DNA of 64,000 bases from Magnetospirillum sp. ME-1 (GTDB taxonomy: Bacteria; Pseudomonadota; Alphaproteobacteria; Rhodospirillales; Magnetospirillaceae): assembly GCF_002105535.1 (NCBI RefSeq), contig NZ_CP015848.1, positions 1 to 64,000 on the forward strand, written 5' to 3'. The notes below the pieces were generated by a model that saw only the letters and a program-made list of their open reading frames with translations, was not told the origin of the DNA and did no database searches. Below, piece after piece: positions 25,043 through 33,808 of the stretch (its first letter is position 1; each line of letters opens with the position of its first letter). The position numbers and the translations under genes were made by a program.

Positions 25043-26050
25043 ATGCGCTCCGCCTATGAATTCCTCAAATTCAGCTGGCTTCTGGAAGACGAGGAGGCAA
25101 ATTTTCAGCCTTGGGATGGCGACGTCGATCGCCACCCCTACCCCATGCCACCCGAGGTCGGCGAGGCCAGTTTCTCCAAGATCGAGCTCGCCCTGGGAAT
25201 GACGCTGTTCCGCACCACCCGGCGCTTTACCCCGGCGGCGTTGGGACAGTTGATCCATATCGGGCATGTGGAGGGCGCTTTTCCCGGCGAGTCCCTGATG
25301 GTTCAGACGGTGGTCGGCGGCCAGATCATCCATCACGAAAAATACCCCACCGCCGAACTTATCTTTCGCCCCGGCATCGACCTGTTCCGCCTGGCCGACC
25401 GATTGAGCGTCGATCCCGTGGTCGATGGGTCGGCGGATGTCGTCATGACGGCATTGACCATCAGCCGGACGGTCCTGGGGCATCTGGTCGGCCACGACAT
25501 CGCCGAACGCACGCTCGACGCATTGGAGCTGACGCCGGCCCCCAGGATCAAAGTGCGGTCGATGCCGCCCCATGTGTCGGCCCATTTGCACAACGCCATC
25601 CCCCATGACCTCAATGGGGCCAGCCGTCGATTGCTGTGTCAGGCGCGGGCGCTGGAATATCTGACCGCGCTGATCGAACACTTGGGCACCAATGTCGCGG
25701 CGTTTCCACCGGCATCGCTGTCGAGGAAGCAGGCGCAGACGCTCCACCAGCAACTCACCTCCATGCATGGGAAACTGCCGACGCTGGAAGAGCTTGCCGT
25801 GCAATTCAATGTCTCGGCCCGATCCCTGAACAACGCGTTCAAGGCCGAATACGGGCAGCCCATTCATGCCTTCATCACCGAGCATCGCCTCGCCGAAGCC
25901 CATAAGGCCATAGAAAGCAGCGAAATCCCCCTCAAGACCTTGGCCCAGCGCCTGGGCTACATCCACACCAACCATTTCCTGGCGGCATTCCGCAGGAAGT
26001 TCGGCTATCCGCCGGGAAGCTTAAGGAAGAGGCAAACGCGGGAACCGTAA
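25043..26050 (+). CDS. AraC-family transcriptional regulator
   Basis: 335 aa. It has an unusual N-terminal half (FSKIELALGMTLFRTTRRFT) and a C-terminal double HTH (LAVQFNVSARSLNNAFKAEY; LKTLAQRLGYIHTNHFLAAF with RRKFGYPPGSLR). It is the third AraC gene in 3 kb and belongs to the same broad group as its neighbours. Its target is not evident. The adjacent exoprotein operon is the obvious candidate, but this is inference. Confidence 0.88.
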   Translation: MRSAYEFLKFSWLLEDEEANFQPWDGDVDRHPYPMPPEVGEASFSKIELALGMTLFRTTRRFTPAALGQLIHIGHVEGAFPGESLMVQTVVGGQIIHHEKYPTAELIFRPGIDLFRLADRLSVDPVVDGSADVVMTALTISRTVLGHLVGHDIAERTLDALELTPAPRIKVRSMPPHVSAHLHNAIPHDLNGASRRLLCQARALEYLTALIEHLGTNVAAFPPASLSRKQAQTLHQQLTSMHGKLPTLEELAVQFNVSARSLNNAFKAEYGQPIHAFITEHRLAEAHKAIESSEIPLKTLAQRLGYIHTNHFLAAFRRKFGYPPGSLRKRQTREP

Positions 26051-26191
26051 CGCCGCCTTCCAAGACAGCCTGGGTGAAAATAGCGCAGGCTGACGCCCCG
26101 GCACCGCCTTGGTGATACGGCAAATTATTCGCAGGGACGGTTGAACCCTGGACGCTGCAGGCGCACCTCCTATGGGGATGAGGTGCGCCTT

Positions 26192-26806
26192 ATGTCGATT
26201 CGCTCCATCTCCGCCTATCTGATTGCCGCGATCCTGGCAGGCTGGTCATCCTTGCCAACGGCGTTGGCTGCGGAGATGAGCGTGACGGCGGATGGCCGGA
26301 CCTTGGTGATCAGCGGCTTCATTCAGGAATGGGACCATTGCGTCGCCGCCCGCCTCCTGGCCGCCAACCCGACCATTCGACAGGCTCGCATCAATTCCCC
26401 CGGCGGGCATGCCTGGGCCGGAGCCTATATCGGTCGGCTGTTCGGTTGGGCCGGGCTGGAGTCGGTGGTGCCCAAGGGTGCGGTGGCGGATTCGGCGGCG
26501 GGCGTGGCGGTGCTCGGTGCGCCGCGCAGGGTGATTGCTGGCGAGGTCGGTCTACATGGCCCGTGGCTCTCGCGTCCGGATCAGTCCCCTTTGGCGCGAG
26601 TTACCTTGGCCGAAACCTCGGCGGAGATGTCCTCGGTGTTGGAATTGGGCGGCATGCCGCCTGAACGGATTTATCTTGCGATGAAAACCAGCCGCGATCG
26701 TCTGTATCGGATCGACGGTGTTGCGGCGGCCTCATTCCATCATCGTGGCCAGGCGGATCCAGAAAAAATCCAGCAAACGGCCACGACCTGCCGTGCGATA
26801 TCTTGA
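26192..26806 (+). CDS. Exported ClpP-fold-like protein
   Basis: 204 aa from the ATG at 26192 with GAGGTG upstream. A signal peptide (SAYLIAAILAGWSSLPTALA) is followed by a ClpP/crotonase-like core: ARINSPGGHAWAGAYIGRLF (oxyanion SPGG), then VVPKGAVADSAAGVAVLGAP, where the Ser of ADSA takes the place of the usual CASAC nucleophile block, and a late GEVGLHGPW carrying a histidine. The family is of exported serine-peptidase-like proteins of unknown substrate. It stands alone, between an AraC gene and an orphan. Confidence 0.6.
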   Translation: MSIRSISAYLIAAILAGWSSLPTALAAEMSVTADGRTLVISGFIQEWDHCVAARLLAANPTIRQARINSPGGHAWAGAYIGRLFGWAGLESVVPKGAVADSAAGVAVLGAPRRVIAGEVGLHGPWLSRPDQSPLARVTLAETSAEMSSVLELGGMPPERIYLAMKTSRDRLYRIDGVAAASFHHRGQADPEKIQQTATTCRAIS

Positions 26807-26955
26807 AGATAGACTGAAGCGTTTCATGCTTGATCCATATGTCTCATTTGCACTGTCATGACGATAATGGGTACAAACGGATGGTCGTCGGTGCCGAGCG
26901 ATGTATTGGGCGGATGTTTTTTGTTCTCCGAGCAGACGCCAACCACCAGCGATTT

Positions 26956-27453
26956 TTACACCTTCTTGCCCCTGATCCTCCAATGAAGGCCGAGGGTGGT
27001 CCAGCGATGATCACCCTCAAAGAGCGACCACCCCCCAAGGTGCTCATAGCTTTCATCAGATGATTGCCGATCAATCTCCAGGCGGCAGGCAAGATCTTGG
27101 AAATCCACCCCTGTGGTTTCCCGGCCAGGGGCATGACAGCACGAACACCATCCTATCGGGAGATGGGGTGTGGCGGCCTCGAGCAGATAGAGCAGTTCGT
27201 GGACGTCGCAACCCGGCCGAACACTTGCTGTCAGGGATGCTGGGATGAGGTGGTAGCCGACGTAAACCGCGTCATGCAGGCACGGTTCCTGGCAAGGGGT
27301 TCTGATGAACGAGGCCACCACCCCTGAGAATCCAGCAGGTATGGGCGGCATCTGGGACGGTGACGGCAGTGTGATCTGGCCAAGAATATCTTCGATGGTT
27401 ACATCGGCTGGAAGCCGTCCGGTAAGCGGCATAATTGGTTGATTGGAATCCAT
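26956..27453 (-). CDS. Hypothetical protein, 165 aa
   Basis: The ATG at 27453 follows GAGGAGGCCCC, a good ribosome site. The N-terminal third is Pro-rich. The centre has a Cys-containing block (GVVASFIRTPCQEPCLHDAV; later WCSCCHAPGRE). No known domain. It is the last gene before the tRNA and probably part of acquired DNA. Confidence 0.55.
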   Translation of the reverse strand: MDSNQPIMPLTGRLPADVTIEDILGQITLPSPSQMPPIPAGFSGVVASFIRTPCQEPCLHDAVYVGYHLIPASLTASVRPGCDVHELLYLLEAATPHLPIGWCSCCHAPGRETTGVDFQDLACRLEIDRQSSDESYEHLGGWSLFEGDHRWTTLGLHWRIRGKKV

Positions 27454-27623
27454 GGGGCCTCCTCAAGGAGGTATTTATCCAGCAATCGGCATCCAGAACG
27501 ATCCATTCCCACGGCCTCGAACTGCTTGAACAAGCGGATAAGCGAGCTTCCTTCGAAGGAATGCAAGGATCTCAGCCTCGACCTCGATTTGGGGCAACTG
27601 TGGGGCAAGGCCCCAAAAAGGTT

Positions 27624-27650
27624 TAGGCCCCAGCTTCTGGCTGGGGCCTA
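27624..27650. terminator. Stem-loop downstream of tRNA-Phe
   Basis: A perfect 10-bp inverted repeat, TAGGCCCCAG / CTGGGGCCTA, with a 7-nt loop lies 24 bp beyond the tRNA 3' end. On the tRNA strand it is followed by AAACCTTTTT, so it is a plausible intrinsic terminator. Confidence 0.6.
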
Positions 27651-27674
27651 ACTCCTTGATAACAAGGCAATAAA

Positions 27675-27750
27675 TGGTGCCCAGGGGCGGAATCGAACCA
27701 CCGACACTGCGATTTTCAGTCGCATGCTCTACCAACTGAGCTACCTGGGC
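27675..27750 (-). tRNA. tRNA-Phe (GAA)
   Basis: The 76-nt minus-strand sequence begins GCCCAGGTAGCTCAGTTGG and ends in CCA. It has the GTTCGATTC T-arm and an anticodon loop CTGAAAA with anticodon GAA. The acceptor stem GCCCAGG/CCTGGGC is perfectly paired. CCA is encoded. Its 3' end points to the accessory side, the usual orientation for island integration at a tRNA. Confidence 0.97.
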
Positions 27751-27830
27751 CTCGCACGCCTCGCGGCGAAGAGGAGGCGCTTATAGGCGACTTTCGCCGC
27801 CCCGGTCAAGCCCCCTCAGGGCAAAAAAGT

Positions 27831-28001
27831 TCATTCGTCCTCGGGAAGCCCTTCCGGGTCTTCCACCGCCGGCGCCCGGTAGGATTCGTTCAGCCAGCGG
27901 TGCAGGTCCACATCGGCGCAGCGGGTGGAGCAGAAGGGCTTGTATTTGGGCTGGGCGGGCTTGCCGCAGATGGGGCAGGCGGGCGCGGCTTGCTCGGTCA
28001 T
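27831..28001 (-). CDS. yacG: YacG, zinc-containing DNA gyrase inhibitor family
   Basis: 56 aa. The zinc motif C-x2-C ... C-x3-C is intact (CPICGKPAQPKYKPFCSTRC), followed by ADVDLHRWLNE, as in YacG. It binds GyrB and inhibits gyrase in E. coli. The start overlaps the RNase G/E stop in an ATGA, so it is translationally coupled. The normal length and conserved gene order make this secure. Confidence 0.93.
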   Translation of the reverse strand: MTEQAAPACPICGKPAQPKYKPFCSTRCADVDLHRWLNESYRAPAVEDPEGLPEDE

Positions 28002-29035
28002 CGGGTGGCGTCCTCGATCAGGATATCCTCGGGTGCGCGGGCCGCGTCTTCCCGGATGGACAGGGGATGGCCCAGCAGGCGCTCTGCCTCGGCCCGCTCG
28101 GGGCCAAGGCCCGTCAGGACGGCGGCCACGGAGGGTGCGGCGCGGAGGGCGGGAATGCGTCCGGGCGTGGCCAGGGCCTCGGCCAGCAGCCGGCGCAGCG
28201 CCGCCAGGGCCAGGGTTTCGGGCGTGGCGGCCAGGGAGCGGCGGCACAGCAATTCGCCCAGGGACGGGCCGCGCCGCTCGCGGGTCAGCTCCACCAGCCC
28301 CAGGGGCGAGACGCCGAATACATGGGTGGGGGTGGGATCGGCGCTTACCGCCTGCTTCAAGGCCTCGGCCAGCCGGTAAAGGGGTTTCCGGTCGCGGCCC
28401 GAGACGAAATCAACCACCACCTGCCCACCGATCCCCCTGAGGCGCAGCTGGCGGGCGATTTCCGCCACCGCCGCCCCGTTGGCCTCGGCCGGGCGGGTTC
28501 CGGCCGAATCCACGTCGATGGCGGTGAGCGCCGCGGCCTGCTCGATGACCAGTCGCCCGCCGCCCGGCAAAGGCACCACCGGGTCGAGAGCGGCGTCGAG
28601 CGCCTCGTCCACCTCGTGGTGGGCGTTGGGGACCATGCGGGCCTGGGGAAAGGCGGCCTGCAGGCGCGCCAGCGGGTCGGGACGATGCAGCAGGGCCGGG
28701 GCCTCGCCCACGGGGCCAAACCCCTGGTGGGCAGCCAGCAGCGGCCCCTTGCCGCCCCTGGCATCCGCCCGCACCCGCACCACGACGCAAGCGCCCTCGG
28801 ACAGGCCCAGGGCCTTGGCGCCGGGCAGGAAGCCCTGGCGCTCCCCCTGCCCCAGTTCCACGAAGGCGGCGTCGAGGCCCTTGTCGATGGCGGCGACACG
28901 GCCCCGGAAGACGCAATCGGTCAGCAGGCAGCGACGGTCGATGATCAGGTCCAGCGGGCGACCGTCGGCCAGCACCAGATAGCGGGCCTCGCCGGGGCCG
29001 GAAGAGACGAGAATCTCGACCGCGTCGCCGCTCAC
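27998..29035 (-). CDS. Ribonuclease G/E family protein (short form)
   Basis: 345 aa from a GTG at 29035 that overlaps the maf stop (GTGA). An S1-like segment (CVFRGRVAAIDKGLDAAFVE) precedes the RNase E/G catalytic core with AIDVDSAG and VVVDFVS, which supply the two metal-binding Asp positions. It is shorter than RNase G (about 490 aa) and lacks the Zn-link and the C-terminal scaffold. This is the compact alphaproteobacterial version in the infA-maf-rng-yacG cluster. It acts on RNA processing in the cytoplasm. Confidence 0.88.
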   Translation of the reverse strand: MSGDAVEILVSSGPGEARYLVLADGRPLDLIIDRRCLLTDCVFRGRVAAIDKGLDAAFVELGQGERQGFLPGAKALGLSEGACVVVRVRADARGGKGPLLAAHQGFGPVGEAPALLHRPDPLARLQAAFPQARMVPNAHHEVDEALDAALDPVVPLPGGGRLVIEQAAALTAIDVDSAGTRPAEANGAAVAEIARQLRLRGIGGQVVVDFVSGRDRKPLYRLAEALKQAVSADPTPTHVFGVSPLGLVELTRERRGPSLGELLCRRSLAATPETLALAALRRLLAEALATPGRIPALRAAPSVAAVLTGLGPERAEAERLLGHPLSIREDAARAPEDILIEDATR

Positions 29036-29604
29036 GGCCGGAAGCCGAATCCGTCCAGCAGCTGCGCCGTCTCGAACAGCGACAGGCCGACGATGTTGGA
29101 ATACGACCCCTGGATGTCGCGCACGTAGCGCGCGGCGAGGCCCTGGATGGCGTAGCCCCCCGCCTTGCCCTCCCACTCGCCCGAGGCGAGGTAAGCGGCG
29201 GCCTCGTCGTGGGACAGGCGCTTGAAGGTCACCGAGGAGGTCACGATGCGCCGCCCGATGCGGCCGTCGGGGGCGATCAGGCAGATGCCGCCCACCACGC
29301 GGTGGCGGCGTCCCGACAGCAGGTCCAGGCATTGGCGCGCCGTGGCTTCGTCCTCGGCCTTGGGCAGGATGCGCCGGCCGCAGGCCACCACCGTGTCGGC
29401 GGCCAGCACGAAGGCCCCCGGATGGCGCCCGGCCACGGTCAAGGCCTTCGCCTCGGCCAGACGGCGGGCGTGGGGAACCGGCAATTCGCCTTTGAGGGGC
29501 GTCTCGTCCATATGGGCGGGGTCGACGAGACCGGGCGTGATGGCGATCTGGCGAAGCAGGTCGAGGCGCCTGGGCGATGCCGACGCCAGCACCAGAACGG
29601 CCAT
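29032..29604 (-). CDS. maf: Maf-like nucleoside triphosphate pyrophosphatase
   Basis: 190 aa. It starts with the Maf hallmark LVLASASPRRLDLLRQ. It also has LAADTVVACGRRILPKAEDE and GKAGGYAIQGLAARYVRDIQ with GSYSNIVGLSLFET at the end. The enzyme hydrolyses non-canonical or modified nucleoside triphosphates. It lies between infA and RNase G/E in the usual order. Confidence 0.95.
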   Translation of the reverse strand: MAVLVLASASPRRLDLLRQIAITPGLVDPAHMDETPLKGELPVPHARRLAEAKALTVAGRHPGAFVLAADTVVACGRRILPKAEDEATARQCLDLLSGRRHRVVGGICLIAPDGRIGRRIVTSSVTFKRLSHDEAAAYLASGEWEGKAGGYAIQGLAARYVRDIQGSYSNIVGLSLFETAQLLDGFGFRP

Positions 29605-29608
29605 GGGA

Positions 29609-29827
29609 TTACTTATAGCGGAAGGTGATGCGGCCCTTGGTCAGATCATAGGGCGTCATCTCGACGTTCACCCGGTCACCGGCCAGCACGCGAATGCGGT
29701 TCTTGCGCATCTTGCCGGAGGTATGGGCAAGAATCTCATGGTCATTGTCGAGCTTGACGCGGAACATGGCGTTCGGAAGCAATTCCGTCACCGTCCCCGA
29801 AAACTCGATCACATCCTCTTTCGCCAT
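29609..29827 (-). CDS. infA: Translation initiation factor IF-1
   Basis: 72 aa, the standard length. The sequence [20 protein letters not shown] and [20 protein letters not shown] is the IF-1 S1/OB fold. IF-1 binds the ribosomal A site in initiation. It is followed closely by maf (4-bp gap). Confidence 0.98.
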   Translation of the reverse strand: MAKEDVIEFSGTVTELLPNAMFRVKLDNDHEILAHTSGKMRKNRIRVLAGDRVNVEMTPYDLTKGRITFRYK

Positions 29828-29936
29828 TTGGCCTCCGAACAGGGTTTTGCGCGCGCGAAGATAAGTGAGCGCAGCTAAGGTTTTGGTCAAGCGTTTTCGA
29901 GCATAAGCCCGGTTATTATGTTGGCGGCATCCGCCC

Positions 29937-30042
29937 TGTCATCCCGAGCCGTGGCGAGGGATCTCCGCCTGGACGGCCCGAGCCAATACTGAAACGCCGC
30001 ATCAGACGGAGATTCCTCCTCCCGATGGTCGTCGGAATGACA
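29937..30042. repeat. Palindromic MITE/REP-like element
   Basis: The segment begins TGTCATCCCGAGC..GGATCTCC and ends GGAGATTCC..GGAATGACA, so its ends are imperfect inverted repeats around a short centre. It matches the widespread TGTCATtcCGAGC..GCTCGGAATGACA family of bacterial interspersed palindromes. It sits between infA and the LMW phosphatase gene. Confidence 0.6.
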
Positions 30043-30052
30043 ATTCCCAGGC

Positions 30053-30496
30053 CTATTCCCTTGCCATGCCGGAGGCCGGGAAGCGCTTGCGGATATGGCG
30101 CTCCAATTCGTCCCGGACCGCGCGATAGGCGTCGAGACGGACCTCGCGGCTGCCTTCGATCAGAGTGGGGTCGAAGGTGGGCCAGAACTCCACCTCGCAG
30201 GCATTGTGCCGGGTGAGGTCCACCGCCTTGTGCTGGGCCTCGGGCGACAGCGACACCACCACGTCGAAGCTGTCGTCCTCCAACTCCTCGAACAGGCGCG
30301 GCTTGTGCTTGGACACGTCGATGCCGATCTCGTCCATCACCTGGACCACGAAGGGGTCGGGCTCGCCCCGGCGCACGCCCACGGAATAGACGTAGATGCG
30401 CTTGCCGTGGATGCGCTTCATGATGCCTTCCGCCATGGGCGAGCGCACCGCGTTCATGGTGCAGCAGAACAGCACGGCGGAGGGCAGGTCCCCCAT
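30053..30496 (-). CDS. Low-molecular-weight protein-tyrosine-phosphatase-like protein
   Basis: 147 aa. It has the C-x5-R loop (CTMNAVRS) near the N-terminus and the LMW-PTP/ArsC fold. The late acid is offered by WPTFDPT, where classical enzymes have a DPY. It is 6 bp downstream of the UPF0262 gene and in the his operon context. It could be a protein phosphatase or an arsenate-reductase-like enzyme; annotations of such genes vary. Confidence 0.85.
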   Translation of the reverse strand: MGDLPSAVLFCCTMNAVRSPMAEGIMKRIHGKRIYVYSVGVRRGEPDPFVVQVMDEIGIDVSKHKPRLFEELEDDSFDVVVSLSPEAQHKAVDLTRHNACEVEFWPTFDPTLIEGSREVRLDAYRAVRDELERHIRKRFPASGMARE

Positions 30497-30502
30497 CCCG
30501 GC

Positions 30503-30976
30503 CTACCCTCGGATGTGCAATACGCAGATGAGGGTGAACAGGCGTCTCGCGGTGTCGAAATCCACGTCGATCTTTCCCCCCAGTCGCTCGCGCAGCAGTT
30601 CCGAGCCTTCGTTGTGCAGCCCCCGGCGGCCCATGTCGATGGCCTCGATCTGGCTGGGCGTCGACTTCTTGATGGCGGCGAAATAGCTTTCGCAGATCAG
30701 GAAGTAGTCCTTGACGATGGACTGGAAGGTCTTCAGCGGCAAGGGCACCTGCACCAGGGGGGTTTCGTCCTCCTTGCGCACGTCGAAGATCAGCCGCGTG
30801 TCTTCCAGCTTGATGTACAGCGCATAGGGGCCGACGAAATCGCCGTTGGGAGCGAAATAATTCTCCTCCAGCAGATCGTAGACCGCGACGGCGCGCTCGT
30901 GCTCGACCTCGGCGGCGCGGCGGACCTGATACTTTTCCACCAGCTCGATCTTGGCCAGCTTCTGGCGGTGCGGCAT
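30503..30976 (-). CDS. UPF0262 family protein
   Basis: 157 aa. It contains [20 protein letters not shown] and [20 protein letters not shown], which are characteristic of UPF0262, a conserved alphaproteobacterial family of unknown function. It overlaps hisD by one base and precedes the LMW phosphatase, an order conserved in related genomes. Confidence 0.92.
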   Translation of the reverse strand: MPHRQKLAKIELVEKYQVRRAAEVEHERAVAVYDLLEENYFAPNGDFVGPYALYIKLEDTRLIFDVRKEDETPLVQVPLPLKTFQSIVKDYFLICESYFAAIKKSTPSQIEAIDMGRRGLHNEGSELLRERLGGKIDVDFDTARRLFTLICVLHIRG

Positions 30977-32277
30977 CAGCCGGCTCCCATGTTGAGCCGG
31001 AGCGCCACCGAGAGCCCGTGCGCCCCCAATCCTTCCGCTTCGGCCAGACGCACCGCCGCCGGGCCGATGGCCCGCAAGCTGCCCGCATCACAGCCCAGAA
31101 GCGTGGTGCGCTTCATGAAGTCCAGCACGCCCAGCCCCGACGAGAAGCGGGCCGAGCGCGCCGTGGGAAGCACGTGGTTGGGACCGCCGATATAGTCGCC
31201 CACCGCCTCGGGCGTGTAGCGCCCCAGGAAGATGGCCCCGGCATGCCGGACCCTGGCGGCCAGGGCATCGGGGTCTTCCACCGCCAGTTCCAGGTGTTCC
31301 GGCGCGATGCGGTCGATCAGCGGCAGCGAGGAGTCAAGGTCCGGCACCACGATGATGGCGCCGTGATTGTCCCAGCTTTCCCGGGCGATCGGCGCGCGGG
31401 GCAAGGTCTTGAGGTGGGAGTCCACCGCCTCGGCCACGCGGGCGCCGAATTGGGCGTCGTCGGTGATCAGGATGCTTTGCGCCGCGGTGTCGTGCTCGGC
31501 CTGGCTGAGCAGGTCGGCGGCGATCCAGGCGGGATCGTTGAAGCGGTCGGCCACCACCAGGATCTCGGACGGGCCGGCAATCATGTCGATGCCCACCGTG
31601 CCGAACACCCGGCGCTTGGCGGCGGCGACGTAAGCGTTTCCGGGGCCGACGATCTTGTCCACCGGACGGATGGTCTCGGTGCCATAGGCCAGCGCGCCCA
31701 CCGCCTGGGCGCCGCCCACGCGGTAGATCTCGTCCACGCCGGCCACCTTGGCGGCGGCCAGGACCAGGGGGTTCAGCCTGCCGTCGGGGGTGGGCACCAC
31801 CATCACCAGCCGGGGCACCCCGGCGGCCTTGGCGGGGATGGCGTTCATCAGCACCGACGAGGGATAGGCGGCGGTGCCGCCCGGGACATAAAGGCCGGCG
31901 GCGGAAACCGGCCCCCAGCGCAGGCCCAGGCGCACCCCGGCGGAATCGGTGAAGGAATCGTCGGCCGGCACCTGGCGGGCGTGGAAAGCGCGGATACGCT
32001 CTGCCGCCAGTTCCAGGGCCTTGATCAGTTCGGGATCGCAGGAGGCATAGGCGGCCTCCACCTCGGCGGAAGTGACGCGCAAGCCGGCGGGCGTGAGGTC
32101 CAGGCGGTCGAAACGCTTGGTATACTCGATCAGCGCCGCGTCGCCACGGCTGCGCAGCTCGGCCAGGATGGCGGCCACCGCCTGATCCACGTCCTCGTCC
32201 ACCTCGCGCTTCATGGCCAGCAGGGCCAGGAAGGCGGTTTCGAAGCCGGGATCGCGGGAATCGAGGCTTTGCACCAT
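30976..32277 (-). CDS. hisD: Histidinol dehydrogenase
   Basis: 433 aa. The blocks [71 protein letters not shown] and [16 protein letters not shown] are diagnostic, including the zinc and catalytic region. It performs the last two steps of histidine synthesis. The start overlaps the hisG stop (TGATG). Confidence 0.97.
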   Translation of the reverse strand: MVQSLDSRDPGFETAFLALLAMKREVDEDVDQAVAAILAELRSRGDAALIEYTKRFDRLDLTPAGLRVTSAEVEAAYASCDPELIKALELAAERIRAFHARQVPADDSFTDSAGVRLGLRWGPVSAAGLYVPGGTAAYPSSVLMNAIPAKAAGVPRLVMVVPTPDGRLNPLVLAAAKVAGVDEIYRVGGAQAVGALAYGTETIRPVDKIVGPGNAYVAAAKRRVFGTVGIDMIAGPSEILVVADRFNDPAWIAADLLSQAEHDTAAQSILITDDAQFGARVAEAVDSHLKTLPRAPIARESWDNHGAIIVVPDLDSSLPLIDRIAPEHLELAVEDPDALAARVRHAGAIFLGRYTPEAVGDYIGGPNHVLPTARSARFSSGLGVLDFMKRTTLLGCDAGSLRAIGPAAVRLAEAEGLGAHGLSVALRLNMGAG

Positions 32278-32936
32278 CAGCCTCCGCAGGCCTTGCGGAA
32301 CGCGTCGATCCAGCCGGTCATCTCGTCGGGCCGGGTCTTCAGCGCGGCGCGGTTGACGATCAGGCGGCTCGTCACCTCGGCCAGCACCTCCACCTCCTTC
32401 AGGCCGTTGGCCTTCAGCGTGGCGCCCGACGACACCAGATCGACGATGCGGGTGCACAGGCCCAGCGAGGGCGCCAGTTCCATGGCGCCGTTGAGCTTGA
32501 CGCATTCGGCCTGGACGCCGCGCGCGGCGAAATGGCGCTTGGTCACTTCCGGATACTTGGTGGCGATGCGCACGTGGCTCCAGCGCTTCGGATCGTCCGA
32601 GGCGGCCAGATCGTCGGGCTCGGCCACCGACAGGCGGCAGGCGCCGATGCCGAGGTCGAGCGGCGCGTAGATCTCGGGATAATCGAATTCCATCAGCACG
32701 TCGTTGCCGGCCACTCCCAGATGGGCGGCTCCGAAGGCCACGAACGTGGCCACGTCGAACGAGCGCACCCGGATGATGTCGATATGGGGATGGTTGGTGG
32801 CAAAGCGCAACAGCCGCGACTTGGGATCGTCGAAGGCAGGCTCGGGCTCGATGCCGGCGGCGCGGACCAGGGGCATGGCCTCGTCGAGGATGCGGCCCTT
32901 GGGCAGGGCGATGACCAGTTTGTCTTGCGGGCTCAC
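32277..32936 (-). CDS. hisG: ATP phosphoribosyltransferase, short form
   Basis: 219 aa with a GTG start. It shows [20 protein letters not shown], the [10 protein letters not shown] block and a late [13 protein letters not shown] phosphate-binding loop. It lacks the C-terminal regulatory domain, so it is the short HisG that requires HisZ in trans; no hisZ is in the window. It catalyses the first step of histidine synthesis. Confidence 0.96.
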   Translation of the reverse strand: MSPQDKLVIALPKGRILDEAMPLVRAAGIEPEPAFDDPKSRLLRFATNHPHIDIIRVRSFDVATFVAFGAAHLGVAGNDVLMEFDYPEIYAPLDLGIGACRLSVAEPDDLAASDDPKRWSHVRIATKYPEVTKRHFAARGVQAECVKLNGAMELAPSLGLCTRIVDLVSSGATLKANGLKEVEVLAEVTSRLIVNRAALKTRPDEMTGWIDAFRKACGG

Positions 32937-33082
32937 GTCTATGGAAACTCATATGATCCGGGGAGCCCTGTTTACCCGGTTTCGCGCCCCCATTCCAGTA
33001 CTGAGAAACAATCTTTCGCCTGTTACCATCGGTTACCGAAAACCAACCGACGCCGGGACCGCCAAGGGGTATAAGGGAAGCC

Positions 33083-33808
33083 ATGGATACCTCCAATCCC
33101 CACATCCTGGTCGTGGACGACGACCGCGAAATCCGCGACCTGCTGGCCAAGTTCATGGTGCGCCACGGTCTTCGGGTCAGCGCCGCCAAGGACGGCGTCG
33201 AGATGATGAAGACCCTGGACGAGCGCCGCATCGACCTGGTGGTGCTCGACCTGATGCTGCCGGGCGAGGACGGGCTGTCGCTGTGCCGGCGGATGCGCGA
33301 GACCCGGTCGGGCGTGCCCATCATCATGCTGACCGCCATGGGCGAGGACACCGACCGCATCGTCGGGCTGGAGATGGGCGCCGACGATTACGTGGCCAAG
33401 CCCTTCAATCCCCGCGAATTGCTGGCCCGCATCAAGGCGGTGCTGCGCCGGACGCAAGGCCCGGAGGACGCGGCGCCCGAGCGCGGCGGCACCAAGGTCC
33501 GCTTCCTGGGCTGGGTTCTGGATCTGGCCAGCCGCGACCTGCTGTCGCCCGACGGCGTGATGGTGGCGCTGTCGGCGGGCGAGTTCGGGCTGTTGCAGGT
33601 GTTCGTCGAGCATCCCCGCCGGGTGCTGTCGCGCGACCAGCTGCTGGACTTCGCCCGCGGCCGCTCGGCGGTGCCCTTCGACCGCTCCATCGACATCCAG
33701 GTCAGCCGCCTCAGGCGCCGCATCGGCGACGACGCCCGCGACCCGCAGATCATCAAGACGGTCAGGGGCGGCGGCTACCTCTTCACCCCGGAAGTGGAGC
33801 GGGCATGA
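33083..33808 (+). CDS. OmpR-family response regulator
   Basis: 241 aa. Receiver domain: acidic pocket DDDRE, phospho-acceptor Asp in VVLDLMLPGEDG, Thr in MLTAMGED and Lys in VAKPFNP. A winged-helix domain (YLFTP end, QVSRLRRRIGDD) follows. It overlaps the histidine kinase gene by 4 bases (ATGA). It resembles OmpR of the EnvZ-OmpR type, but the target genes are unknown. Confidence 0.93.
   Translation: MDTSNPHILVVDDDREIRDLLAKFMVRHGLRVSAAKDGVEMMKTLDERRIDLVVLDLMLPGEDGLSLCRRMRETRSGVPIIMLTAMGEDTDRIVGLEMGADDYVAKPFNPRELLARIKAVLRRTQGPEDAAPERGGTKVRFLGWVLDLASRDLLSPDGVMVALSAGEFGLLQVFVEHPRRVLSRDQLLDFARGRSAVPFDRSIDIQVSRLRRRIGDDARDPQIIKTVRGGGYLFTPEVERA

Noticed and set aside
27475-27735. An 86-codon minus frame that crosses the tRNA
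   Set aside because: Its N-terminus is a typical translation of tRNA sequence and it runs through the terminator hairpin.
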